64,000 nucleotides of DNA from Leifsonia sp. AK011. Lineage in GTDB: Bacteria; Actinomycetota; Actinomycetes; Actinomycetales; Microbacteriaceae. The notes beneath the pieces are model-generated. The model saw only the letters and a program-made list of their open reading frames with translations, searched no databases and had not been told where the DNA came from. Shown here in pieces: positions 19,253-30,763 of this stretch (position 1 is its first letter; every line of letters begins with the position of its first letter). The DNA lies in contig NZ_JACCCH010000001.1 in NCBI RefSeq assembly GCF_013410945.1, positions 2,418,001 to 2,482,000 on the forward strand, given 5' to 3'. Position numbers and translations under genes: made by a program.

Positions 19253-21328
19253 ATGCCAGACGCCCTGTCCGACCTCGGAGTGCGCCTGACGTCGCGCGGT
19301 GGGCAGCTTCGCGTCTGGTCGGCTAACGCCACCGCGATGGAGCTCTGCATCTTCGACGAGAAGGACAGCACCTGGGTCGCAAAAACCCTCCCGATGACGC
19401 AGAACGGCGAGGTCTGGTCGGTCACGACCAAGTACCTCACCCCCGGCACCCAGTACTCCGTGCGGGTGAGCGGACCGACCGGCCCGGGGCACGACTTCGA
19501 CCCCACCACCCACCTCATCGACCCATACGCGCGGGGACTCGCACGAGCCTCCAACGGTGTGTGGCGCGGCTACGTGCAGGAGCCCGACTCGTTCGACTGG
19601 GGTTCCTCGACTAAACCCGGCATCCCCATGGACCACACGGTGCTCTACGAGGCGCACGCCAAGGGCATCTCCAAACTCAACCCCGATGTGCCCGAGGAGC
19701 TCCGCGGCACGTACGCGGGTCTCGCGCATCCCTCGACGATCGCCTACCTGAAGGACCTCGGCGTGACGACGGTCGAGCTGCTGCCGGTGCAGGCGTTCGT
19801 GAGCGAGCAGCGCCTCATCAAGCAGGGCCTCATCAACTACTGGGGATACAACACCCTCAACTTCTTCACGCCGCATGCCGCGTACGCCTCGCGCGATGCG
19901 CAGTTCGGCGGCACGGGAGCCGTGCTGCGCGAGTTTAAGGGCATGGTCAAGCTGCTGCACGAGGCCGGCCTCGAGGTCGTGCTCGACGTCGTCTACAACC
20001 ACACGGCCGAGGAGGGACCCACCGGCCCCACGACGTCGTTCCGCGGCATCGACAACAAGAGCTACTACCGGCAGACCGCCGACGGCGACTACGTCGACAC
20101 CACGGGATGCGGCAACTCCGTGAACACCGCGACGCCAGCCGTTCAGCGGCTCATCCTCGACTCCCTCAAGTACTGGACGAACGACCTCCAGATCGACGGG
20201 TTCCGCTTCGACCTCGCCGCAGAACTCGGGCGGGACGCCAACCACGAGTTCCAGCCCGACCACCCGCTGCTGCTCGCGATCCGGGATGACCCGGAGCTGC
20301 AGAACACCAAGATCATCGCCGAACCCTGGGACGTGGGCATGGGCGGATGGCAGGTCGGCAACTTCCCCGGTGTGAGCGAGTCAGGCCGCGGCTGGTCCGA
20401 GTGGAACGACGGATACCGCGACCGGATGCGCGACTTCTGGCTCACCGACATCGGTGCCGCTCGCGCCAACGGCACGGCGCCCAACGGCATCGGGTCGCTG
20501 GCGCGACGGCTTGCGGGGTCTGCACACGTGTTCTCGCAAGAGCGGGGGCCGGTGGCATCCGTCAACTTCATCACCGCCCACGACGGTTTCACGATGGCCG
20601 ACCTCACCGCCTACAACCAGAAGCACAACATGGGCAACGGTGAGAACAACCGCGACGGCACCGACAACAACCACTCGTTCAATCACGGCGTCGAGGGGCC
20701 GACGAAGGATGCCGCGATCATCGACTCGCGACGCAAGGCGATGCGCAACCTCCTCGGCACACTGCTGCTGTCGGCGGGTGTTCCGATGCTCACCGCCGGC
20801 GACGAGTTCGGACGCAGCCAGCGCGGCAACAACAACGCCTACTGCCACGACAGCGAGCTGACCTGGCTGCCGTGGAAGCACGACCCCTGGCAGGAGGACC
20901 TGCTGCAGGTCGCCCGGGACCTCATCCGGTTCCGGCGGGAGAACCCTGCGCTGCGCCCGGTGCGGTACGGGCGTTGGGGCGAGACCGTGCCGAGCGCGAC
21001 GCAGATGGACTGGTTCAACAAGCAGGGCGTCTCCATGTCGGAGAAGGACTGGGACTCGCCGGAGGAACGCACGCTGCAGTACCTCGCGGCCTCCACGCCC
21101 GAGTTCGAGGACTTCAACCGGATCCTGCTCATCGTGCACGGCCTCGAGGACGACGTGGACGTCGTGCTTCCGGCGCACGAGGGTGTGGCCGGGTACTCGT
21201 TGCTGTGGGACTCGTCCGTCGAGGAGCATGCCGACCCGCTCGTCGACTACCTGCCGGGTTCGCTGCGCAGGGTGTCGGGAGCCTCGATGCAGCTCCTCAG
21301 AGCGCACGGCGCGGACTCCACGGTCTGA
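19253..21328 (+). CDS. glgX: Glycogen debranching enzyme
   Basis: 691 residues, GH13 isoamylase-type. Cuts alpha-1,6 branches of glycogen limit dextrin after phosphorylase action. An N-terminal CBM48-like domain (residues 5-100) is followed by the catalytic barrel: LDVVYNHTAEEG, nucleophile Asp in DGFRFDLAAELG, acid Glu in KIIAEPWDVG and third Asp in FITAHDGFTM. The C-terminal beta domain is present and length is normal. The start ATG 19253 has TACTCT seven bases upstream and no Shine-Dalgarno. It is the first of the glycogen genes of this window. Confidence 0.96.
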   Translation: MPDALSDLGVRLTSRGGQLRVWSANATAMELCIFDEKDSTWVAKTLPMTQNGEVWSVTTKYLTPGTQYSVRVSGPTGPGHDFDPTTHLIDPYARGLARASNGVWRGYVQEPDSFDWGSSTKPGIPMDHTVLYEAHAKGISKLNPDVPEELRGTYAGLAHPSTIAYLKDLGVTTVELLPVQAFVSEQRLIKQGLINYWGYNTLNFFTPHAAYASRDAQFGGTGAVLREFKGMVKLLHEAGLEVVLDVVYNHTAEEGPTGPTTSFRGIDNKSYYRQTADGDYVDTTGCGNSVNTATPAVQRLILDSLKYWTNDLQIDGFRFDLAAELGRDANHEFQPDHPLLLAIRDDPELQNTKIIAEPWDVGMGGWQVGNFPGVSESGRGWSEWNDGYRDRMRDFWLTDIGAARANGTAPNGIGSLARRLAGSAHVFSQERGPVASVNFITAHDGFTMADLTAYNQKHNMGNGENNRDGTDNNHSFNHGVEGPTKDAAIIDSRRKAMRNLLGTLLLSAGVPMLTAGDEFGRSQRGNNNAYCHDSELTWLPWKHDPWQEDLLQVARDLIRFRRENPALRPVRYGRWGETVPSATQMDWFNKQGVSMSEKDWDSPEERTLQYLAASTPEFEDFNRILLIVHGLEDDVDVVLPAHEGVAGYSLLWDSSVEEHADPLVDYLPGSLRRVSGASMQLLRAHGADSTV

Positions 21329-21382
21329 CCCTCCTGTGGAAAGCCGGGCGCACACAGCGCTGTGCTGGCCTAGCGTTCCCGG

Positions 21383-21916
21383 ATGCGACTGCTGCACCTC
21401 ACCCTCCCGATAGCCCTACTCGCGCTGCTGAGTGCGTGTGTGCCGACGCGCGCGGCCGCCCCGACGCCCACGGATGCCGCGACAGAGGCGCCACTCTTCG
21501 CGACGGACGAGGAGGCGCTGGCCGCAGCGGAGGAGGTGTATCGGGAGTACTCGCTGCAACTCCGATCAGTCTCATCTGGCGCTGACACTGGGCTAGACGG
21601 CATTCGCGCGCTAACGACCGCCGATTGGTTCGAGATTCAACAGCGCGTCTATGAAGAAGCTCGGTTGAGTGGTCGACACACTGAGGGTGAAACACCGTTG
21701 GTGGCTTTTCGTCTCCAGCAGATTGATCCGCCAAATCTCACTGCCTATGCCTGCCACGACTACGGCGAACTAAAGGTGATCGACGCCTCGGGGATTGACA
21801 TCACGCCTCCGCGCGATAGGTATGCGGTCTTCGAGGTGACGCTCTCTCAGACGCCGGACTCCTTCGTGATCTCGAAGAACGAGCTTTGGAGGACGGGGTC
21901 GTCATGTTCCTCTTAG
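21383..21916 (+). CDS. Putative lipoprotein
   Basis: 177 residues. Signal peptide MRLLHLTLPIALLALLSAC with a lipobox LSAC (Cys 19), then an Ala/Pro/Thr linker. The mature part (about 40-177) is a soluble alpha/beta domain with Cys in TAYACHDYG and near the end (GSSCSS), a possible disulfide. No family recognised. Start ATG 21383 follows TAGCGT by six bases. The following gene starts inside its last codons (13-base overlap), so the two are probably co-translated and may act together at the cell surface. Confidence 0.82.
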   Translation: MRLLHLTLPIALLALLSACVPTRAAAPTPTDAATEAPLFATDEEALAAAEEVYREYSLQLRSVSSGADTGLDGIRALTTADWFEIQQRVYEEARLSGRHTEGETPLVAFRLQQIDPPNLTAYACHDYGELKVIDASGIDITPPRDRYAVFEVTLSQTPDSFVISKNELWRTGSSCSS

Positions 21917-22665
21917 CGTTCATCATCCTCGCGACCAGCGGTGGTTGCGGGGACCTAGGTTTCGATCTAAGCCTCTGCACCTCCGGGTCCATCGGCAGCG
22001 ACAGCGTCACGCTTGACGGCACCCTCACCGCCCCCGGGACCGATCCCGACACCGAGTCGGACCGGACCGTGGACGTCGACGGCGGAGACAGCGACGGCGA
22101 CCCCAACACTTTCTGCATGGATCGCGTCGGTGACCTCACGTGCTGGTCCGTCACCCCGCCGACTGAGGCGGCAACCGCGCCCATCACCCTCGCGGATATC
22201 GCACAGTTCCGGCCGGTGGTGGGTGATCACGTGATGGAACCGGACGGATGGGCGGTCGCTGGACTGCCCGCGAATGTGTGGTCCGGGGCATCCGTTCATT
22301 CGGTGGACGGGACCCTCCTCGGTGGAGCGGCCACCGTTCGCTTCACGCCCGTCGCGTGGCGCTGGGACTACGGCGATGGTTCGCGAGCGACACTCGCGAC
22401 CGGCGGCAGCCCCTGGACGACGACAGGCGGGCGGGAGTTCTCCGCGACGCCCACCAGTCACGTCTTCGCCCGCGAGGGCACATTCGGGGTCACGCTGACC
22501 GTCGACTTCCGGGCCGAGTATCGCGTGGGCTCGGGTGGTTGGATTCCCATCGCGGGAACTCTCGCCGTTCCGGCACCCACCGTGCAGGTCACGGTCGCGC
22601 GCGCCTCGACGGTGCTCGTCCAGGGTGCGTGTTCCGCGCGGCCACGAGCGCCCGGATGCCGTTGA
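21904..22665 (+). CDS. Secreted protein with a PKD-like domain
   Basis: 253 residues from ATG 21904 (MFLLAFIILATSGGCG), with GGAGG ten bases upstream; a TTG at 21886 is less likely. The start is hydrophobic, a probable signal sequence. Residues 30-75 are rich in Asp, Thr and Gly. Around 145-205 the stretch FTPVAWRWDYGDGSRATLATG to THVFAREGTFGVTLTVDFRA has the W-x-(Y/F)-G-D-G and H-x-F-x-x-x-G-x-(Y/F) signature of PKD-type beta sandwiches. No membrane anchor follows. Function unknown; the overlap with the upstream lipoprotein gene suggests a joint surface role. Confidence 0.8.
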   Translation: MFLLAFIILATSGGCGDLGFDLSLCTSGSIGSDSVTLDGTLTAPGTDPDTESDRTVDVDGGDSDGDPNTFCMDRVGDLTCWSVTPPTEAATAPITLADIAQFRPVVGDHVMEPDGWAVAGLPANVWSGASVHSVDGTLLGGAATVRFTPVAWRWDYGDGSRATLATGGSPWTTTGGREFSATPTSHVFAREGTFGVTLTVDFRAEYRVGSGGWIPIAGTLAVPAPTVQVTVARASTVLVQGACSARPRAPGCR

Positions 22666-22672
22666 CTCCCAA

Positions 22673-22708
22673 TTGCACTCTCGGTTCAATCGTGCAATAC
22701 TGCACTCT

Positions 22709-22724
<16 letters not shown>
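22673..22724 (+). promoter_or_regulatory. tetR promoter with overlapping GTGCA/TGCAC operators
   Basis: -35 TTGCAC (22673-22678), a 17-base spacer and -10 AATACT (22696-22701) place transcription at or next to the GTG start at 22709. Superimposed are inverted repeats: TTGCAC/GTGCAA (22673-22678 with 22692-22697), GTGCA-ATAC-TGCA(C) (22692-22705) and AGTGCAA (22718-22724). They overlap both promoter elements, as expected for TetR autorepression. Confidence 0.65.
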
Positions 22725-25024
<2,300 letters not shown>

Positions 25025-25025
<1 letters not shown>

Positions 25026-25079
25026 AGAAGGCAGTTGTGAGCAGGAGCATCTCGCTCCACTGGTCGCAACTGCCTTCTC
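25025..25079. terminator. Probable terminator after the tetR-MFS operon
   Basis: Perfect 13-base arms GAGAAGGCAGTTG (25025-25037) and CAACTGCCTTCTC (25067-25079) enclose a second small stem (GGAGC/GCTCC). It begins at the end of the tandem repeats, 33 bases after the MFS stop. No T tract follows on the plus strand, so termination strength is uncertain. Confidence 0.65.
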
Positions 25080-25110
25080 GTGCCCTCCGCGACACCACTA
25101 GGCTCGGCAC

Positions 25111-25557
25111 ATGACGTTTGCTCACCGTTGCGCCGCCCTGGTGGTGGCTGGGCTGATGCTGTCCGGATGCTCGGCAGCGGAAACACCCGCCGCCGTCCCT
25201 CCCACGACCATGCCGTCGCCAGGAGCCGAGGAAAGCATGCCCACCCTGATCGATGAGGAGTGGGATGTCGTGGTCCGCCGCGAGTTCGCGGGGGTCGAGT
25301 GCGTCGCCTACGTGCGCGCGAACGGGGACGGTCCGGACGCGGACTCCGCGAGGGCCTTTCTGCAGGGCGGCGACTGGAGCTCGGTCGAGGTCAGCCTCGA
25401 CGAGTACTCCGAAGAGGACCTCGATCGCTTCCGGGGAAGGGGCGCTTCCGACGCGTCCCTGCTCGTAAGGCTGATCGCCGACCGCGTCAACCAGGATTTT
25501 GCGGACGCTGGCCTGCTGACGGTGGACGTGAGCCTCGAGGGCGAGACACGCTGCTAG
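25111..25557 (+). CDS. Putative lipoprotein
   Basis: 148 residues with a lipoprotein signal peptide: AALVVAGLMLSGCSAAE, lipobox LSGC, Cys about 20. After a Pro/Thr linker the mature domain is acidic and contains two further Cys (GVECVAYVR and the terminal TRC), probably one disulfide. No family recognised. Start ATG 25111 follows TAGGCT (25099-25104) by six bases. It lies between the terminator of the efflux operon and ybaK. Confidence 0.8.
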   Translation: MTFAHRCAALVVAGLMLSGCSAAETPAAVPPTTMPSPGAEESMPTLIDEEWDVVVRREFAGVECVAYVRANGDGPDADSARAFLQGGDWSSVEVSLDEYSEEDLDRFRGRGASDASLLVRLIADRVNQDFADAGLLTVDVSLEGETRC

Positions 25558-25586
25558 CACTCCGAGCGGCTCGGTACTCTGAAGCT

Positions 25587-26063
25587 ATGGCCGCAGGTAC
25601 CCCAGCCACCGTTGCGCTCACGGCAGCGGGCATCCCGTTCACCGCACACGCCTACGAGCACGATCCGGCGAACACGAACTTTGGACTCGAGGCCGCCGCG
25701 GCCCTGGAGCTCGACCCCGAGCAGGTGTTCAAGACGCTTCTTGCGGATGTCGACGGCAAGCTGGTCGTCGGAATCGTGCCCGTGACGGGCAAGCTCGACC
25801 TCAAGGCGCTGGCTGCGGCCGTCGGCGGCAAGCGGGCCGAGATGGCCGACCCGAAGCTGGCGGAGCGCCGCACCGGATACGTCGTGGGCGGCATCAGTCC
25901 GATCGGCCAGAAGACGGTGCATCCGACCGTGCTGGACGAGACCGCCGAACTCTACGACACGATCTTCGTGAGCGGCGGCAGTCGAGGCCTCGACCTCGAG
26001 CTGGCGCCCGCCGATCTCGTGCGCATCACGGATGCCACGATCGCCCCCATCGCGAAGCCCTAG
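25587..26063 (+). CDS. ybaK: YbaK/EbsC-type aminoacyl-tRNA deacylase
   Basis: 158 residues. Members of this family hydrolyse mischarged Cys-tRNA(Pro) and related tRNAs. Visible features: the Lys in QVFKTLLADVDGKLVVGIVPV, the GYVVGGISPIGQK loop, and DTIFVSGGSRGLDLELAP near the end. Length is standard. ATG 25587 follows TACTCT (25575-25580) by six bases, so the mRNA is probably leaderless; a longer frame open back to 25260 overlaps the lipoprotein gene and is rejected. It converges with glgP eight bases downstream. Confidence 0.93.
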   Translation: MAAGTPATVALTAAGIPFTAHAYEHDPANTNFGLEAAAALELDPEQVFKTLLADVDGKLVVGIVPVTGKLDLKALAAAVGGKRAEMADPKLAERRTGYVVGGISPIGQKTVHPTVLDETAELYDTIFVSGGSRGLDLELAPADLVRITDATIAPIAKP

Positions 26064-26071
26064 CCGAGCCG

Positions 26072-28624
26072 CTACCCCGCGACGGCCACCAGCCCGAGCT
26101 CTGCGTCGGACGCGAGCAGCGGGTTCTTGGGAACGACGCGCACCGTGTAGCCGAAGCTGCCGGCTCGCTCGAGCGGCACGGTGCCCGCGAACACGGGAGC
26201 ACCGGCACCCTCAGTGACCGGCAGAAGCGGCTCACGCCGCACCGAGATGAGCTTGTCGCTCGCCTGGGCGCGACCGTAGATGACCTCGACGAGCACATCG
26301 TCCGGCGAGAGGCCCGCGAGCTCCACCGTGGCCCGCAGGTGCAGCTCGTCGCCGACCTGCGGCACGGAGTCCACTCCCCCGGACTCGACGTGGGCGACGT
26401 GCACCCCGGGCCAGGCGTCCGTCACGCGGGCCTTCCACGCTGCGAGGTCGCGCGCGGGCTGGAAGCCCTTGACGACGATCTCGCGCTCGGCGCGCGCCGC
26501 CGGGATGTAGAGGCGCTCGACGTACTCCTTCACCATGCGGTCGGCGGACAGCGACGGCGACAGGGTCGCGAGCGTGTGGCGGATCGACTCCACCCACCGG
26601 GTCGGGATGCCGTCCGCGTCCCGGTCGTAGAACCGCGGTGCCACCTGGTGCTCGATGAGGTCGTAGAGCGACTCGGCCTCGAGCTTGTCGCGCTCCTCGC
26701 CATCGCCCGCCGAGTCCGCCGACGGGATTGCCCAGCCGTTGTCCTCGTCGTAGTACTCGGCCCACCAGCCGTCGAGGATCGACAGGTTGAGCGAGCCGTT
26801 GAGGGCGGCCTTCATGCCGGAGGTGCCGCAGGCCTCGAGCGGACGCAGCGGGTTGTTGAGCCACACATCCGTTCCCGGGTAGAGCACCTTCGCCATGCCG
26901 ATGTCGTAGTTCGGCAGGAAGACGATGCGCTTGCGCACCTCCGGCTCGGCCGCGAACTCGACGAGCTTCTGGATGAGGCGTTTGCCCTCGTCATCAGCCG
27001 GATGCGACTTGCCAGCGATCACGAGCTGGATGGGCCGCTCGGGGTGCAGCAGCAGTGCGCGCAGGCGTTCCGGGTCGTGCAGCATGAGCGTCAGGCGCTT
27101 GTAGGTGGGCACGCGTCGGGCGAAGCCGATCGTCAGCACCTCGGGGTCGAGCAGTTCGCTGAACCAGGTCGGGTCTCCCACACCGGGGTTCTGCTCCTGC
27201 CACGCGAGCCGCACGCGGCGGCGGGCATCCCGCACCAGCTGGTCGCGCATACGCCCCCGCACCGCCCAGATGTCGGCGTCGCTGACAACGTTCGACATCC
27301 AGTCGGCGGTCGTCGTGTCGGAGCTGCCGAACTTCTCGGCGGCGAGCGCTCCGAGGAGCGGGTCGGTCCAGGTGGGCGCGTGCACCCCGTTGGTCACCGA
27401 CGTGATCGGCACGTCCTCGGCGTCGAACTCCGGCCACAGCACCCCGAACATTCCGCGCGAGACCTCGCCGTGGAGCTTCGAAACGCCGTTGGCGCGCTGC
27501 GCCAGGCGCAGGCCCATGACCGCCATGTTGAACTTGGTCGGGTCGCCGCCCTCGTAGTTCTCGGTGCCGAGCGCGAGCACATCCTCCGCGGCGACGCCGG
27601 GCAGGAGGTCGGTGCGCGCGTACTTCTCGATGAGGGAGACCTCGAACCGGTCAATCCCGGCAGGGACCGGTGTGTGGGTCGTGAACACCGTGCCGGCACG
27701 AACAACCTGGAGCGCCTCGGTGAACGAGAGCCCCTGGCCGATGAGGTCGGAGATGCGCTCGAGCCCGAGGAAGCCTGCGTGGCCCTCGTTGGTGTGGAAC
27801 ACCCCCGGGAAGGGAGTGCCGGTCAGCTCGGTGTACTCCTTGATGGCGCGCACGCCGCCGACGCCGAGCAGCAGCTCCTGGAGGAGGCGGTGCTCGCCAC
27901 CACCGCCGTAGAGGCGATCGGTCACCCCGCGCAGGGCCTCCCCGTTCTCGGGGATATCGGTGTCGAGCAGCAGCAATTGGATGCGCCCCACCGAGACCTG
28001 CCAGATGCGGGCGTACAGCGCCCCACCGTCGGGCAGTGCGAGCACCACCTGGGCTGCGCTGCCGTCGGGATGCCGCAGGACACTGAGCGGCAGGCCGTCT
28101 GGGTCGAGCACGGGGTATGACTCGAGCTGCCACCCGTCGCGCGAGATCGCCTGGCGGAAGTAGCCGGCACGGTAGAAGAGCCCGACGCCAATGATCGGCA
28201 CGCCGAGGTCGCTCGCGGCCTTGAGGTGGTCGCCGGCGAGGATTCCGAGTCCGCCGGAGTACTGCGGCAGTGCGGCGGCGATGCCGAACTCGGGAGAGAA
28301 GTACGCGATCGTGGCTGGCGCGTCATCCAGCGACTGGTACCACCGCGGTTCACGCAGGTAGTTGTGGAGTTCGTCACGCAGTTCTGTCGCGGCCTGGACG
28401 AACGCCTCGTCGTCGGCGAGTTCCGCGAGACGCTCCGGCCGGATGGCACCGAGCAGCGCGACCGGGTCGTGCGATGTCTCCTCCCACAGCTGCGGATCCA
28501 TGGATTTGAACAGCTGGCGGGTGGGCTGGTGCCATGAGCGACGCAGGTTGGTGGCGAGTTCCTCGAGCAGTGCCAGACGCTCAGGGAGGACGGTTCGGAC
28601 GGTAAACCTTCTGATGGCCTTCAC
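26072..28624 (-). CDS. glgP: Alpha-glucan (glycogen) phosphorylase
   Basis: 850 residues. Releases glucose 1-phosphate from non-reducing ends of glycogen using PLP. It matches the bacterial/archaeal phosphorylase subtype with an N-terminal DUF3417 domain (MKAIRRFTVRTVLPERLALLEE). The catalytic core has ISPEFG-like YFSPEFGIAAALPQYSGGLG, FTTHTPVPAGIDRF and the PLP lysine in CGTSGMKAALNG. The C-terminal 130 residues form a beta-rich domain (DDVLVEVIYGRAQ). Start GTG 28624 follows TAGGGT (28636-28631) by six bases. It is divergent from glgE, giving opposite arms of glycogen metabolism a shared 145-base control region. Confidence 0.96.
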   Translation of the reverse strand: MKAIRRFTVRTVLPERLALLEELATNLRRSWHQPTRQLFKSMDPQLWEETSHDPVALLGAIRPERLAELADDEAFVQAATELRDELHNYLREPRWYQSLDDAPATIAYFSPEFGIAAALPQYSGGLGILAGDHLKAASDLGVPIIGVGLFYRAGYFRQAISRDGWQLESYPVLDPDGLPLSVLRHPDGSAAQVVLALPDGGALYARIWQVSVGRIQLLLLDTDIPENGEALRGVTDRLYGGGGEHRLLQELLLGVGGVRAIKEYTELTGTPFPGVFHTNEGHAGFLGLERISDLIGQGLSFTEALQVVRAGTVFTTHTPVPAGIDRFEVSLIEKYARTDLLPGVAAEDVLALGTENYEGGDPTKFNMAVMGLRLAQRANGVSKLHGEVSRGMFGVLWPEFDAEDVPITSVTNGVHAPTWTDPLLGALAAEKFGSSDTTTADWMSNVVSDADIWAVRGRMRDQLVRDARRRVRLAWQEQNPGVGDPTWFSELLDPEVLTIGFARRVPTYKRLTLMLHDPERLRALLLHPERPIQLVIAGKSHPADDEGKRLIQKLVEFAAEPEVRKRIVFLPNYDIGMAKVLYPGTDVWLNNPLRPLEACGTSGMKAALNGSLNLSILDGWWAEYYDEDNGWAIPSADSAGDGEERDKLEAESLYDLIEHQVAPRFYDRDADGIPTRWVESIRHTLATLSPSLSADRMVKEYVERLYIPAARAEREIVVKGFQPARDLAAWKARVTDAWPGVHVAHVESGGVDSVPQVGDELHLRATVELAGLSPDDVLVEVIYGRAQASDKLISVRREPLLPVTEGAGAPVFAGTVPLERAGSFGYTVRVVPKNPLLASDAELGLVAVAG

Positions 28625-28769
28625 CCGTCAACCCTACGGCGACAAAGTTACCGTGGCGTAAAGACCCCGTGCACTCACGGATGGGGCCGCGCAGGTGCGG
28701 GAGTGTAGAGGACTTGCCGCCCGCCCGGAACCCCGGACGCCGCAGGCCCAAAAGGGGTACGGTCGGAAC

Positions 28770-30761
28770 GTGGCTACCGAGTACGAACCAGCGTTGGGTC
28801 GCATTCCGATCCGTCACCTTGCACCCCAGGTGCCCGAGAACCGTTGGCCGAGTAAGGCCTTCGCCGGGGAGGTGGTGCCGTTCGAAGCGACCGTCTTCCG
28901 AGAGGGCCACGACCTTCTCGGGGTGCAGCTGCTCCTCACCGATCCGGTTGGGCAGACTGCCACGTACCGCATGCGTCCCATCGCGCCGGGCACCGACCGG
29001 TGGCGCGCGGAGGCGCAACTGCCCACGGAGGGCACGTGGACGTGGAAGATCCGCGCGTTCAACGACGACTGGGCGACGTGGCTCCACAACGCGGAGATCA
29101 AGATCCCTGCCCGCGTCGATGTCGACCTCATGGTTCTCATGGGTTCTCAGCTGCTGGCGCGAGCGGGCACCCGCAAGGTCGTCAAGGATGCCGCGGCCGC
29201 CTTCGCCGACGCATCCATCACGCCCGACGCCAAGCTCGCCATCGCGCAGGACCCGAAACTGACCGCCGCCATCGACGCTCGCCCCCTCGCGAGCCTCACG
29301 ACCGAGAGCGAGACCCTCGCGATCCGCGTCGAGCGCGCCAGGGCTGGCCTCGGCAGCTGGTACGAGTTCTTCCCGCGCAGCGAGGGCGCCAAGCGCGCGA
29401 AGGATGGCACGTGGACGAGCGGCACGTTCCGTACTGCCGCGCGGCGCCTGCCGGCCGTCGCGGAGATGGGTTTCGACGTGCTGTACCTCCCCCCGATCCA
29501 TCCCATCGGCCACCAGTTCCGCAAGGGACCGAACAACACCCTCGTCACCCAGCCGGGCGACCCCGGCTCGCCGTGGGCGATCGGCTCTGCCGACGGCGGG
29601 CATGACACCGTGCATCCCGACCTGGGGACCATCAAGGACTTCACGTACTTCCTCGGCCAGGCGAAGAAGGCTGGCCTGGAGGTTGCGCTCGATTTCGCGC
29701 TTCAGGCCTCGCCCGACCATCCGTGGGTCACCGAGCACCCCGAGTGGTTCACGACACTGCCCGACGGCACGATCGCGTTCGCGGAGAACCCACCCAAGAA
29801 GTACCAGGACATCTACCCGATCAACTTCGACAACGACCCTTCAGGCATCCGTGCCGAGGTGCTGCGTCTGCTGCGCTACTGGATCGGACTCGGCGTGCGG
29901 ATCTTCCGGGTGGACAATCCCCACACCAAGCCCCTGCGGTTCTGGGAGCTCGTACTGCACGAGATCAACGAGGAGTACCCCGACGTCGTGTTCCTCGCCG
30001 AGGCCTTCACCCGCCCGGCGATGCTCTACTCCCTCGCCCAGGTCGGCTTCCAGCAGTCGTACACCTACTTCACGTGGCGAAACACGAAGGAGGAGCTCGC
30101 CGAGTTCTTCACCTCGATCTCCCACGAGACGTCGGCGTTCCTGCGTCCCAACCTCTTCGTCAACACCCCGGACATCCTCACCGAGTACCTCCAGTTCGGT
30201 GGAGTCCCCGCCTACCGCATCCGTGCGGGGCTCGCGGCCACGGCGAGCCCGAGTTGGGGCGTCTACGCGGGCTTCGAGCTCTTCGAGCACGTCGCCCGCC
30301 CGGGCAGCGAGGAGAACATCGACAACGAGAAGTACGAGTACAAGCAGCGCGACTGGGCGACCGCGGAGAAGAACGGCGTCTCGCTCGCGCCGTACCTCAC
30401 GACGCTCAACCTGATCCGCGCGGCGCACCCCGCTCTCCGCCAGCTCCGCAACCTCGACGTGCACTGGAGCGACGACGACTCGATCTTCGTCTACTCGAAG
30501 TACCTCGACGGCGCCTACATCGAGGGCGGCGAGACGGATGCCCTGATCATCGTGGCCAACGTTGACCCCCACTCGGTTCGCGAGACGACGGTGCACCTCG
30601 ATCTCAGCCGCATCGGACTCGAGTCGGACGCGCGCTTCACGGTGCGCGACCTCCTCACCGGCGAGCGCTTCGAGTGGGGTGCGGACAACTACGTGCGGCT
30701 CGATGCTTTCACGCAGCCCATGCACATCCTGCACGTCGAGTACCCCAAGGGAAAGAGTTGA
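28770..30761 (+). CDS. glgE: Alpha-1,4-glucan:maltose-1-phosphate maltosyltransferase
   Basis: 663 residues from GTG 28770 ([14 protein letters not shown]). GlgE (GH13_3) extends alpha-1,4-glucan with maltose 1-phosphate. In order: N-terminal beta domain (25-115) and helical insert, then the catalytic barrel with YLPPIHPIG, nucleophile Asp in [13 protein letters not shown], acid Glu in [14 protein letters not shown] and third Asp in [20 protein letters not shown] lies six bases before the GTG; an ATG 75 bases upstream is not supported. The glgB start follows two bases after its stop, so both are one transcript and jointly build branched glucan. No treS or maltokinase gene is in the window. 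Confidence 0.96.
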   Translation: MATEYEPALGRIPIRHLAPQVPENRWPSKAFAGEVVPFEATVFREGHDLLGVQLLLTDPVGQTATYRMRPIAPGTDRWRAEAQLPTEGTWTWKIRAFNDDWATWLHNAEIKIPARVDVDLMVLMGSQLLARAGTRKVVKDAAAAFADASITPDAKLAIAQDPKLTAAIDARPLASLTTESETLAIRVERARAGLGSWYEFFPRSEGAKRAKDGTWTSGTFRTAARRLPAVAEMGFDVLYLPPIHPIGHQFRKGPNNTLVTQPGDPGSPWAIGSADGGHDTVHPDLGTIKDFTYFLGQAKKAGLEVALDFALQASPDHPWVTEHPEWFTTLPDGTIAFAENPPKKYQDIYPINFDNDPSGIRAEVLRLLRYWIGLGVRIFRVDNPHTKPLRFWELVLHEINEEYPDVVFLAEAFTRPAMLYSLAQVGFQQSYTYFTWRNTKEELAEFFTSISHETSAFLRPNLFVNTPDILTEYLQFGGVPAYRIRAGLAATASPSWGVYAGFELFEHVARPGSEENIDNEKYEYKQRDWATAEKNGVSLAPYLTTLNLIRAAHPALRQLRNLDVHWSDDDSIFVYSKYLDGAYIEGGETDALIIVANVDPHSVRETTVHLDLSRIGLESDARFTVRDLLTGERFEWGADNYVRLDAFTQPMHILHVEYPKGKS

Positions 30762-30763
30762 GC

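Noticed and set aside
26339-28120. 593-codon frame opposite glgP
   Set aside because: Arg/His-rich shadow of a certain enzyme gene.
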